Below are positions 21,654 to 33,629 of a stretch of 64,000 nt of DNA, piece after piece. The notes under the pieces were generated by a model that saw only the letters and a list, made by a program, of their open reading frames with translations, ran no database searches and had not been told where the DNA came from. A program made the translations under genes and the position numbers. Each line of letters starts with the position of its first letter. Position 1 is the stretch's first letter. Source of the DNA: Isoetes taiwanensis (lineage: Eukaryota > Streptophyta > Lycopodiopsida > Isoetales > Isoetaceae); assembly GCA_021234155.1 (NCBI GenBank), contig JAJEKV010000025.1, positions 3,123,339 to 3,187,338 of the forward strand, given 5' to 3'.

Positions 21654-22011
21654 TGGAATTACTGCTTGAGCGGGCGAATCAATCACCTGGGAAATCCGAG
21701 AGCACAAATTCGCGGGTTGCTTGGCCGGAGTAGAGAAAGTTGGGGAAGAGAGATTTGGGAAACACAAATTCGAAAGTTAGTTTGTCTACTGGTTATAGAT
21801 TGCAGCGGGTCGCATTCATTACCGCGGGCGGCAAACAGGTAATGATTGTATAAATGGGTACGGGCTAGATGAAGAGACGGGCAGAAAATAGGTGGTACTA
21901 TATAGGTGAAGGGTGGGAAAATAATGTATGAAGGGTGGAAAAAAATGTATTTTGGGTGCTGGTGCTGGGCTCGCGTTTATTTGCTACCCACCAGCATACT
22001 TTTGCCCAATT

Positions 22012-22395
22012 GCAAGAAGCTTGCTCCAAGGTGTGCTAGACCAATCCTATAAGTTGGACCTGCCAGCACACTTGAAGATCCATAGTGTTTTCCAAGTAAG
22101 TCCCCTAAAGAAACACACTCCTAATCCAGAGGAAGTATTGGAGACACCAAAGTTACTGGAAATGATGGACGATCACCTTGAGATTGTTCCAGAGGTTCTT
22201 CTTGTCAGATCCTATAAGAAGACAAGAAGATCTCAATTCTCCAATACCTAGTGAAAGAGACACTTACCAGTGGAAGACGCTACGTGGGCACTACAAATAA
22301 ATTTTGAAAAGCAGTACCCACAACTCATGGAGCAATGCAAAGGTCGACTCGTCACCGAAGTAGTCGACACTGACCCGATAGGGAGTGGAAGGTAG
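22012..22395 (+). pseudogene. Chromovirus integrase C-terminus and chromodomain remnant
   Basis: Short frames encode the end of a Ty3/gypsy pol: KLAP, then YKLDLPAHLKIHSVFQVSPL, which is the integrase C-terminal signature. After a shift come LQYLVK and LPVEDATWALQINFEKQYPQ, the usual end of a chromodomain (W..LP..ATW), finishing in a TAG. At least two frameshifts are visible. Everything upstream in pol is missing: the left boundary coincides with the right end of the TIR element. Confidence 0.85.
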
Positions 22396-23124
22396 ATTAA
22401 AAAGTCTACTTCCGTCCCATGGAAGTAGACGACCTTGAGAGATAAGAGGTCATTCAGGCATGCATTGATAGGAAAGCACCTTTGGTCAATGCCTACTACA
22501 GGGAAGACTCTATCCTTCACGCCCAAATACGGGAAGGACTCTATCCTCCACGCCAAAGGCAACTAAAGGTGTAGGCATGAGTGAGCACCCTAGGCATGAT
22601 AGGGCGCTATCTCCACGGCCACGATGGAAGAAACATAATCTTCCTACGCCGGGAGATATGTCTTGCATTCATGTAATTGTATTTAATGGGTGGTTCTTTA
22701 ACAACCAACCCTTATAATAATTAAACGTATTCTAGCGTAGTGTTGGACCTGCAAGCCAATAGGAGAGTCTATGGGAGGAAGGTCACACTGCGAAGACTTG
22801 CAACACATAATTTTGTCATGATGTGTTGTAAGGAAACGATGTGGAACCTTAAGTAGGAAATTTCGGAACTATGTTAATAATAATAATGGTATAAGCTATA
22901 AAACTTTGTGAATAATAATAGATGATAAAGTAAGAGGGTGAAAGACTCCCTTACCATAGTATGATATTAAACAAGGATGTGTTATAGAAATTAAAAACTT
23001 AAATATTACCTTGGGGTAATTGTGTTGTAAAATTATATGCATCAAATGTATTGCAGGGTATGCAGGTTTCCAAGGTGGGGAGACGCGTGATGCTGAGGAC
23101 AGCATCAAGTCAAGGTAGGGAGAA
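22396..23124. other. Retroelement 3' untranslated region with polypurine tract
   Basis: No gene is seen between the chromodomain end and the LTR. The last 16 bases, gtcaaggtagggagaa (23109-23124), are purine-rich and directly precede the LTR start, as expected of a polypurine tract that primes plus-strand synthesis. Confidence 0.65.
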
Positions 23125-24727
23125 TGTGACGTTCCAGCATAATATACGCTCCAAAAATGTATATTATACTGCCACGTCACATGTACATGTCACGGATGAC
23201 ATGTACTTGCGAGCCGAAGAGGGTTGCACCTAGGGGCCAAGAGTTGCACCTAGGGGGGCAACCTCGAATGTTGTGCATGTTAAATAAACATACACAATTA
23301 ATAACCCCATGGACCCCATTGCCAAATGGCTAAACCCCATTTGGCCAATGTCTAACCTAACCCTAAGGGTTTCTATAAAAGGGGTTCCCCTTAAAACCTA
23401 GACCCTTTCTTCTCTTTGCATTTTAGGGTTTTCATAGAGCTCCTTTCCCTTCTCGCATTTAGGGTTCTCTTGAGCCATTTCGGCTAAGCCAAGACCCCAT
23501 TTCGCATTGTTCGGCTCTGCAAAGCCGTATTTGCACAATAGATCATCGAGTAGCAGCAGTCTTCAGCAGGATCAGAGGCATGGATGCATTCCGAGACTTT
23601 GGAGCAGATCAAGGACCAGGTATCGAGTCATTCCGTTGTGCAAAGCCGCCTTTTGGCTAGGCAATAAGCAGGTTTAGTATGTTAGATCAGCCATAGAAGC
23701 CTTATAGATCCCGAGATCATAAACCCTAACTAAGGAACCTAACTCTGGACGTTTAGGTAGATGGATTAGATGATGTTCTTCATTTCAGTTCTGTGATGAT
23801 GTTGGTATTTCATTCTGTGACCTCCATGTATTGGGAAGGGGGGTAGAGGCCTAAAGCTTGTGTAGCAGATGATCATAGGTAGCCTACTAGCTCCCAATTA
23901 TTGCGGCCTGTGCACAGGAGCCCACTGGGTTGTGGGTTGAGGGGCTAGACCAGCAGAACAATGGGACACTTATCCCAACACAGAATGATCCCTCTGGTGT
24001 GTAAAGCCTACCGGGGATTCCCTGTGGACTAGGCTTAATGGCTTGCCACTGTGTGTGGGCAAGGCATGAGCTCGACACCCGTGGAGTGATGCGTCACTCT
24101 CCATTGGGTTCAAGTCGAATAAGGGCAGTGGCCCTCTAGTCACCTGTGTTGGGCATGGAAGTCCCTGGAGGAGAGGTGACTCTCTTCCTGCCTCATCAGT
24201 GCTAGGGAGATGCAACCCAGTAGTAGCCCTTTTGGCTATGCACCTGGCAGGCTACGGTCCAGTCCCAACACTTTTCAATCCAATCTGCAAAGTGTGCACA
24301 GGAGGGGTGGATGGAGTGGACTACCCTTAGCCATGTTCTTATGCCAGCCAAATCCATGTGCCATGAATTCTGTCTGCAATGTGGAGGCCCAAGCCGGCAG
24401 TCATACACCCTCGAGTCTGAGCCCTGGGTAGGATTTCCTTTTACTGTTAGTGTTCATGTTGATGTTGTTATATTGACGAGGATATGATGTTTCACCCTTC
24501 GAGGTGATTGTATTGTTATAGTATGTCATGTGCTCATGTTTATTCACGCTTCCGCAGATAGGTCGACCCGAAGGGAGACGGGTGAATGACACATCCACTC
24601 TTCCCTTGCTGGCTCATTCCACTGGAAGTGGTGTCAGGTGGATGGCCCCTGCCAGTTTGGCTGTCAGGGGGAATGCTCCGCCTTCTGATACGGTGTGTGC
24701 ACCGTAGAGGAAGTAGGGGACGTCACA
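23125..24727 (+). mobile_element. 3' LTR of the chromovirus (1603 bp)
   Basis: It starts TGTGACGTTCC and ends GACGTCACA. It follows pol sequence and a polypurine tract, so it is a 3' LTR. A TATA-like TATAAAAGG lies near 23376. It shares conserved blocks with the LTRs at 2391, 12207 and 62790, notably around 23828 (gtattgggaaggggggtag) and 24293 (gtgcacaggaggggtggat). GCTTG follows and would be the target duplication, but the 5' end needed to confirm it is absent. Confidence 0.85.
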
Positions 24728-27700
24728 GCTTGTAGAATTATGACATGGCTGGGATAGTAACAATACCATCAGCTTGCGAGGTGATCTGTGATATATATAT
24801 ATCTTGTAAAGCTAAAATGGATGCAATGGCAATATGTACTGATTTGCATCAGTTGTGAGGCTCAATCCTTAAGGTTTTTCTTTTGTTATGATTCAATCAT
24901 GTTGCTAGATAGTACTAGAAGCAAAACAAAATATTAGGCATAAATTAGAAAGGAACATCTTACTTGCCCATGCCGTCATTGTGTCATTGTTTCTAGGACC
25001 GATGGCATTTGAATGATGAAGTGGCGATCCAGAGTGTAACAGGTGATTTTATCATGTATCACAAAAGAAATAAAGTAACTGTCATAATTGTGTCGACCAT
25101 ATCTAAGAGTGGAAGAGCCAGGAAGTTTGTATTTAATCATGATCCTTGGGTCAAGTTTGTAACTAGGTTTCTTGAAAGAGTGGCATTGAAAGCTGCGTAA
25201 CTCTATGAAATAAGTAATTCATCATGAACGGGCATCTCCTGGAGTCCACTGTCATTGAGATGCTTCTCTATTCCCACTTCCTTCTTGCAGGTATATGTGT
25301 GGCACATGTCTACTGGACGTTATCTACTCAGATCCAGCATTCCTATGCCAAAAGGATCACGCTTTATCTTAATGGGCTATGATTTTCCAAGTTTTGACCA
25401 TGGTCTCATCCTTAGTTGTCTCGATCTTACGGTTCCTTAATTTATTTTGATATAAGAGTATTCAGTACAATTGCATTATCTTCAACTGCATTGTATGCAT
25501 CAGAATGGTTTTGTATGAGAATGGAACCTAGTTTTCATGAGGTCCAAGGACATGAAATTGACTGTAACTGTGCTATAGTTCAATCTGGCAAACTGTTAGG
25601 ATCTGGAGGGTATATTCATTGTTTTAAAGAGGTAATATCCTAGGAGGATGGTCAGAGTTAGATTGACAATTGTGACCCAGTCCCGTAAGCATGTATTTTT
25701 TCTTAAGTTCAATTGCAGTAGTTTGTTTATAGGAATTTTTTTAGAACGAGAAATAATGCAATTTGTGTCATGAAGGAATCCTTTAAATTGTCTTTAACTG
25801 CAGAAAGAAGACCTTATAAAGCTTTATCCCAATCAAGAATCATCCCAAAAGAGAGCATCTAGATGCTGGGAATATTGCCAGTACCGGCATGAATTTTATA
25901 TTGTGCAAGATACAAATTAGACTTCAAATTTCTTGAAAGGTTGTGGCGATGGTAGAGTTCTTTATGCCTTTTCGAAAAAAGGAATTAGATTTTTGAATCA
26001 GATGCAGAGAACAAAGGTTCTGGATCAGGGAAGAGAAGATCAGGGATTAGAGGGTTTCGTAAGCAATGCGCAATGGGGGCTAGGGATTGAGATAGGAGCT
26101 TTTGCAGAAACAGGGTTATCTAGTTTATCTTCTGCAGTATAACAAATTGAATGCCCATTCTTGAGTGAACTGAAAAATGGCTACTCTTGAATCAAGGCAA
26201 GTTCTGCACCAATCTGCCCTCGTTACTATCCTAGGTTGGTTCAACTTCTACCAAAAAGAAGAACAGGGAGAATGGAATCGATCTTGTTGATGATGAAATT
26301 GAAAAGGAACTAAATGATCCGAAGCAAATGATCACTTTTTCTGCCCGTGAGATGGAAGAACCCTTAAAAGGCAGGGACCTCAGACATGTCAAAAATGCTG
26401 TGCTCAAATAGATTCGCTTCTTGGATTTGTGAGTCCTTCATCTTTGCTTCTTCTTCAAGTACTTCTATGGTTGTAACAAAGAGCAGCAACAAACATCCTA
26501 TGACCAATTCTAAATTTCGCAAAATGATTTTTCTAACAGGCACCAGATCCTCTGTCTTACCGAATAGACAAAAGATCCTTGATAATTAGCTTTGGATCCT
26601 ATATTTCTTGGTGCTTATGATGATGAAAACAAGGGTGTAGAAACCCTAGTTCAGTCATATAAACTATTTACAAATAGCAACGTTTCCTTGTTGACAACAA
26701 GCTTGAAATCGCATCTTCTTTTACATGCTTTGTAGATATTAGTCTTGCCATGATGCTAGCAGTTTTGAGAAGGCATGCCCAACACAAAATAAGACCCAAA
26801 ATGACAAAACAGAACCCATGAAAACACACTCTTGGGCTACTGGAGGGCAACCCCTCGTGCGCAGCACCTTGTTTCTCGTAGGTTATTACCTATGTTTCTA
26901 TCACTGATCTCTAGAGTGCATTTTAGAAAGTCTCATATTGCGCAAGTGGGTTTCTTTGTTTTTCTATCATAGTTCCTTTGGATATTGTTCCCCCTTTTTT
27001 CGGGTATATCTTTTTATATTTTGTTGTGATAAAATGTTTTTCTGATCAATCATTTCACTAGTGGTTATGCATTTAGTTTGAGTTGGCTATGCATTGTGAT
27101 ATTTGGTTCCTCACCTTGGATTTGATGAATTATGGCTGCATTTGTCATGCAATTTATCTTAACCATTTCATTTATCGCACATAACTATCTTCATTAGGAT
27201 CGTGCATTTCCATTCAGGTTTGGTTTATATCCATCTAGCATTTCCATTTGTGCTGCTCTCCCTAGCTTCCTCCCATATGTTTTTTAAACTAATTCGATAT
27301 GTTGCACGGTTGTTATCGTTTTTGATACTCGTGTTAGTTGCATTGGTGAAAGTGGTCTGGATGAATTGTTGATTCTAGGAAGGGACTCGCAAAGAATGCA
27401 AAAACCGATGTTTTTTCCTCTCTCAGCAGTTTCCTTGACTCTTTTTTTTTTTTATACTAGGCAGAGGAGAAGCTTCTCCCTGCTTGATTTGACAGTTTGG
27501 CATCTTTTTCCATGTTGGGACATGTTCTTCCCCGATCTTGTCCTCTTTTTGGCCATACTTCAACCTTCGACCTCGATCCCGTTTTGATAAGGAAGCTCTC
27601 TTTTTGTTGGGAGCTTTTGTCTGTTTTCATGCGAGCCCTTATTCGAGAATGCCATCGATCCGAGCCATCGGATCGGTATTCTCGAATGGGTGAGCATGCA

Positions 27701-29570
27701 TCTCTTGCATGCATGCATGCATTGCATGCATTTTCTGGGGGCTCTAATTCATTTGGGGATCGCTATTTCTTGCAGATTCTTCATTGACTTCTCATCGGCG
27801 TTTTATCCTCTCTTAGCAGTTTCCCTAACTTCCACCCACCCTCCCTTAATGTGTATATTATTGTAAATGTTGTTTTTTATTGCATGGTACGTGTGACCAG
27901 CCTCTCGCTTTTTTGAGGTTGTTTTTTGTCGTGTGGCACACATGACCAATCCCTCGCTTTTCGAGGTTGTTGTTTTCTTATCTTTGTATTCTAGTTTGTT
28001 GATGTGCAGGTACAGTGGGATGCGCGACTCCATCTTCTTCAGACTTCATGGGTTTCTTTGTGGGAGCATTTTTTTGCAGCCTTACATTGTGTCCAAGCCC
28101 CTTGCCAAGGGCTTATCACTAGGGTTTTCCCTCGAAAACCCGAAAGGGCGGTTTTTTTAATCCCGGCAATAAGCTCTCGGCAGGTACACTTAACCGACAT
28201 CTGTAGAATTTTTTTGCGGTCCAGATGATATAACTGGAAATCCCTGTGTTTTTTCATTGTGGATAGCTTGCAAATGTGCAGCTACTCACTCCCAACCATT
28301 GTAGAATTCTGCTCAGATGAATGAAAAGCCTAGGTAGGCAATGGACAAGGAAAGAGATGATGTGAGAAGACGCTGATGTGAGAAGACGCTGATGTGAGAA
28401 GACACCGAATTAGAGTTCGATTTCCATATCCTTGTGACTCGTACTTCTATATTATTCATCTTTGCTTTGGGATTCTGGTGGTTGTTTAGTAATAGGAGTA
28501 TTTTCTGACGATATATTGTGAACCTATGCATTTTGATGGTCTCCATGCTCCCATTTTCTTCTATCACGTGCACATAATTGTTATTATTCTGGTTTGGAAG
28601 ATTCTTTTTATCATATTATGTTTCTAGGCTACAATTTATTACCATGATTCGCGTGATTCTCGTTTTTCCATAGTTCTATTGTGTTTTGGATGTTATTATT
28701 GTCATTGCTTTTTGTTGATATGCCACCATTTATTTTATATTCATCTCTTTGGCTAGCATATTTCTCCAGTAGGTTGGGATGTTTAGTTAACATCATGTTT
28801 GACATTCTCGATCATATCCCTTGACCATGTCTATTAATCTGACCTAAAACCTTACCTTGGCCTTATTCTCGATTGTGACCTTATCATCGTTTCATTCGTC
28901 CTAGCTATCGTTTCTTCTTCTTTGACCACATATATCACTCCTCGCCCCATGTAACCAGTCCTTTTCCACTCATGTTGATCTAGAGCTAGAGGAGTTCTAG
29001 ATAGTCTTTTCCGATGCCATAGGTATCTTCTTCTCGTGCACGATACATTCAACCCGATCTTTACAGATGAGTCTATTAGAGATACTAATTCCATGATTAA
29101 TCTCACTTATAACAGAAAAAGATACATGTGACTCTATTCTAGATAGTAATTCCGTGATCATCTGGTGCTACTATGAGAAATTAAAGAAAAGCAGGGCGGT
29201 ATCTCCAAAGATCCTGATACGTCATTTTTTAAGGGTTAAGCCTTTCACTCTCAAAGGCAAGTGAGGTTGTTGATTTTAGCTTTGTGCCGCCCAACTGGGG
29301 TGCTTTTGCCTATCCATGGATTGCAGCTATGGCTATTACTTATCCATGGCTTGAAGAACCTCGATTCGACGAGGCTCTAGCTCAGCTCGCTCGTTCCTTT
29401 CCAGATTTTGCTCTCTGTTTTCATAAATTATGACGGATTTATCATTGATGGTCTTGCTAGCCAACCAGTGCAGGTATGTTCAAAATAAGAAGGCAATCCC
29501 ATAATTTTGTAACTCCAACTCTCTTAATACCTAATCTAGGTAGAAAGATGTATCTGCAGTTCATTTAGAT
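24728..29570. other. Intergenic sequence without a supported gene
   Basis: Frames are short and broken. Those at 25009-25200, 25416-25643 and 25933-26142 look faintly coding but match nothing I recognise. A 16-bp unit (TGATGTGAGAAGACGC) is repeated three times at 28358-28405. A direct duplication of about 49 bp lies near 27869-27964, and a short TGCA-rich run near 27705-27730. Confidence 0.5.
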
Positions 29571-29574
29571 ATCA

Positions 29575-29790
29575 ATGTTCAATGGGAAGCCTAGTTCAAT
29601 AGCACTCTTCAAACATATGAGTGCATGAACACAAGGCAATGGTGCAAGTTCAAATCTTGTGTGCTTTCAAATTGACATGCACTGGATGCCAAACAAAATT
29701 CTAGCCAGTAAGGGATCGGGAAAGAGAAATGTTCGCAGCGGCCTTGGCCGCCACGAGAAATTTCTTGTATTAGATAAATAAATAAATAAG
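29575..29790 (+). repeat. Candidate tRNA-derived SINE with a GC-rich 3' hairpin
   Basis: A box-B-like AGTTCAAATCT lies near 29647. Further on, a hairpin GCGGCC-TT-GGCCGC is framed by GAAAT and AATTTC near 29725-29765, and an AAATAAATAAATAA tail ends the unit. The hairpin block recurs almost unchanged at 62730-62780. A clear box A is not visible, so SINE identity is tentative. Confidence 0.4.
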
Positions 29791-31308
29791 CCCTTTTGAG
29801 CTCCAACAAATAGCCATGGCGATTCTCTAGAGCTTCATAAGCCTGCACCAAATGCTGACGTTATCTGCGCCCAATGTGGATTAGAAACTCAAGAACAGAA
29901 ACCTAGAGGGATTTTTTTTTGTGGAAACAAAGAGTGATTAATGGAAACTAGTCTAGGTTTCCAATAAAGCTTACTTTAAACGCCAAATAAGGCTTTAAAT
30001 GACTATTTAAGAATGTTGGTTGCTAAAATAAGGCTTTAATTAGTGCTTTAAGAACACTGACTGCTAGAATCCTACCGGATTTGTATGCAACTGATGGAGT
30101 TGCATATATATTCTTCTACCTTGAATTGGAGCTCAAGAACCGGCGCCCAGTGCAAGATCAGCGCCTAGCGGCATTCCATGCCCTTCGATGCTTAATGTAG
30201 CAAGTTTTTCAGTTCTATTCAGTATATTTCATTTATCTAGAAGGATTTGTTTGTTTTAGGAAAAATAGTCGAGCTGAAGGACCATTGTTTATGCTCCAAT
30301 TTTTGTTTGAATTTTAGCTCAAGAGCCATCCTTTCTGCTCCGATTTTTTGGAGTTATTTTGGAGGGAGGTTTTGTGGAAATCGCATTGGCCATATCAATG
30401 TTAAGTACCTGATTCTTTCTTTGACTGGTAGGGCTTACGAGGCTTAGGATTGGTCGCCATCTATTCTTCTTCTATATTTTCTGTGCAAAATTTACCTAAA
30501 GGGATTTGTTTGTTTCAAATCGACAGCTCCATATAAATTATCCGGATTCAATGGAGAAGCAGATCCAGAGATTTGTTTGTTTCAGAAAAAGAAAATTGAC
30601 AGTTCCAACTATCCGGAAAGCAGATCCTCAAAAATCTCTTATAGAAAAAATCGAAACCCAAAATAAACAATGGGTGTTTTTGTATAGATGAACTTGTAAT
30701 TGTACATAAAGTTTATACATCTGTCTTAGTTCTAATGCTTTTGCATTTTGCAGCAGTCTACTCTATCAAGCAAAACCTAGTCTCCAATAAGCAAAACCTA
30801 TTCTTCAATGGCTTCTTTAAGACCCAAATTATACAGCAAATAGATAATGGGTTATCTTCAAAACAAAACTTGCAATTTCGGTCCAGTGTGTCACAAATAC
30901 AATCTAAATCAACCACTGAATAAGTATAATGCAAGCATAGTGAAAATTACAGGTACAAGAATAATGATGCAATTCATGCATTATGAGGCATGGAGGCAAT
31001 GCCATCAGAACTCGCTTTTTTAAATTTTAAGTCTTTCGAACAATTCCTAGCTTTTTTAATTTCATGTGAACAAAATTCCTAGTCCTTTGACTTGTGCTTG
31101 CTATATATTGTAATGCATATAAATATAAACATATATACTTCATACCATTACCTTGCAAATAAGAATATAATACAATTCACATTGTTATACTGATTATTTA
31201 ATTGTATAGCGCAATTTGTTATCAACTAGTCACCTACATATTAAGTGTGCCAAGATACTTAGGTCTTCAACTATTTAGTGTTTAGTGTTAGTCGCTTATT
31301 GCCATAGA

Positions 31309-31797
31309 TATGGCTGAAGAGGACGCACCAGGAGGTAGAGGAGAAAATGTGCCCCTCAGGCATCACATGTTTGCCAATGATGAGTAAGTGCATTAGCCCT
31401 TTCAATTACCTGGACTTCCCCCTCTCTAAAAAAAACACGATCGATGTACTTACACTAGCATAGAATATGGAGTATACGCCGTTTACTTATGTCTATTCCA
31501 GGCTTGCCTGCCAATTCACAGGACATGTGGTTTTGTGTGCATGAGGGATGCACTCATACACGGGATTGTGGAGAGGGCTATGAGGGGATGACGCTACAGA
31601 GTGCTCAGGTGCTCCAACGAACATTCCATCGAGATGTGGAATGGGGTCCACCTCGAGGTGCTCATAGGAGACACCTAATGCATGATGAGGATGAGGCATC
31701 TCTGGAGAGGCAGAGATCAAGGGCCCAGATACGTGGCCAGAAGAGATGTAATAGGAGAGAGTACCTATCTAGTCAGCAAGAGGGCATGGTATAGGGC
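31309..31797 (+). other. Possible short plant ORFs, unassigned
   Basis: An ATG at 31309 opens a 25-codon frame followed by a good donor (GTAAGT at 31387). A 101-codon frame covers 31489-31794 after a possible acceptor. The phases of the two do not join in a way that keeps the second frame open, so I do not propose a spliced gene. Confidence 0.2.
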
Positions 31798-31817
31798 TAG
31801 AGCACAGTCATGACAAG

Positions 31818-33628
31818 CTATAGAGTGGGCAAAAAATGAGAGAACCATGACACCTCTTGAGATTGCAAAGAGATTTCCTCAGGGAAAGGAGCAGACTTCT
31901 CTTGGTAGGCATCAATGAGATCATGTAATTGACTAGTGTATTCCCAGGTATTGATGCAAGTCATCATCGAGATGAGGCATGCAAAGAAATCCTTGTTTGA
32001 CTCGACCCTGAAACCTGAGAAGCTAATCCACGTATTCATTATTCTAGTCAAGATACCAAGATATTTCAACTCCAACGTACCTTTGGGAGAAAGTACTTCA
32101 GCCATGAAAATTTTGCGTGAGACCAATATCCGAGAATATGACATGCAATCTATATATGTAGAATCAATATCATGATCAGAAGCAACACAATGAGCGTAAG
32201 GGATGACTCACCTATGTTTTTCTAGCCAACAATGCGTGTCTTCCCTAACCATATCCTTGATAGCCAAATGCTCTACTTTGTCGAGATCTATAAGGATAGC
32301 TCTTCGTCTAATAGTCCCCATTCGAAACAACATGCAAGGCAGCACCAAGGGCAAGCCTCTCATGATGTTGACTAGCTGCTGTCATACATCGCATATAGAA
32401 AACAGGAATACCCATCCCATTGTGGTTTGGAACATACGCACTATATAATGGACAACCATACATATTTGTCCTCAAAGTTGAATCCATGGTCCATGCCGCA
32501 TTTTGGCTATATCTAACTGCTTGCTCCAACATCCATGGATCTTGGATAACCACAATCCAAGGATGTTTTGCTGCGTCCTCATGGGCAAACGCATAGGACT
32601 GGTTGTAAATTACTCTTTGTAACCCTACCCAACTATCCATTCCACTGTCTACTTCATCCCAATCAGGACCAAATGGTGCCACTTTAATATAGAGGAAACC
32701 ATAACCTTAAGGTCACTCAAACTTGTAGGCAATTCAACAAAACACATCGTTCGATAGTCTATATGAAACAGAAAACTAGCAAAGAGAGAGTAAATGATCG
32801 TACCACTTAGCTGCGATTGATATTCAAGGCATTAAATGTCCTCATGACCTTGCAATCTAGATATGCGAACTTTGCCTCCTCTATGATATATATAGTCAAC
32901 ACATTGCATATCATTTATCCACACTCTACAATGATGACGATACAACCTAACTCTATGTTGTACTTGTTGCAATTCCTCCAAGCGAGCATCAAAGGAGGCA
33001 ATGGGCACATCCTCCTCATAATAAAATACATTTGCAATCCTAGTGGGCACTACATCCTTGATGTTGCATTTGCATGCTGAGATGCATTGCCTAATATAAA
33101 GCTCTGGGATGCCATGGAACTTGGTGCCAACTTGCCATGTATTCTTAATGTTATCCAATGTAGGCGATATTGGAAGATGTCCCAAACCGTCATGAACATG
33201 GGCTCTAACAATGATATTTTTCTAAATATGAACTGGTGGAACATATAGCCATTTTCCAAAGGTCACACGTGTGAGAAAACCAGCCTGTGCATCTATTTGC
33301 AGTTTTTGCTAGAAGGACACCCACCTTGTTACTACTTATATCTGTCGAGACCTTAATGAAGAAGGCGAAGCATTTCAGCAGACGCAATAAGAGGTGGAGG
33401 AAATAGGTCCTTGATCCTCTCAATATTTACATCATCATCACAACCTTCACCTTGTGTGTCTTCAAGCTCTGCATCTAGAGCAATCTCTACAAAAGCAAAG
33501 TCACTCACTGTTTCATCTGAGTCATATACAAAAGAATCAGATGAGCTTGACTTAGCAACATAGCCTTCAAGGTTCTGATCCATATCATAACACGAAGCTT
33601 TCAAAGAATTTGAAGATGGAGGAGACAA
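31818..33628 (-). pseudogene. MULE-like DDE transposase remnant
   Basis: Successive minus-strand blocks form a decayed transposase. An acidic N-terminal part lies at 33628-33353. A possible zinc-binding segment with HDGLGH and later paired cysteines (CISACKC) lies near 33195-33060. The catalytic-type segment WTMDSTLRTNMYGCPLYSAY, then GMGIPVFYM, lies at 32682-32308. A second acidic segment (AILIDLDKVEHLAI...DTHCW), near 32310-32220, is followed by a GT donor. These match the D-T/S-T..TN..G.PL and I-D-K...D..CW motifs of MULE/FAR1-type transposases. Several frame changes and stops show that it is dead. No terminal repeats were found. Confidence 0.65.
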
Positions 33629-33629
33629 C

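Larger units (their letters stand above)
17058..22007. mobile_element. 4.95-kb TIR-bounded element carrying host-like genes
   Basis: The left end (GGGTAAAAGTATGCTGGTGG, running to 17080) and the inverted right end (21985-22007) match over 23 bp with one mismatch. AATT flanks both ends (17054-17057, 22008-22011) and may be a 4-bp target duplication or part of the repeat. Subterminal GGTGCTGG motifs occur inside both ends. Two gene blocks are transcribed inward from the two ends and converge near 18.3-18.5 kb, an arrangement like that of MuDR. No DDE transposase, zinc-finger transposase or helicase motif is recognised, so the superfamily is unassigned and the element may be a gene-carrying non-autonomous one. 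Confidence 0.82.

Noticed and set aside
17058-22007. PIF/Harbinger assignment of the gene-carrying TIR element
   Set aside because: The ends begin GGG, but flanking bases are ATT and AAT rather than a duplicated TTA or TAA, and no Harbinger transposase or Myb-like partner is seen.
31309-31794. Two-exon plus-strand gene starting MAEEDAPGG
   Set aside because: Joining the best donor and acceptor gives an early stop; the open second frame is out of phase with the first.
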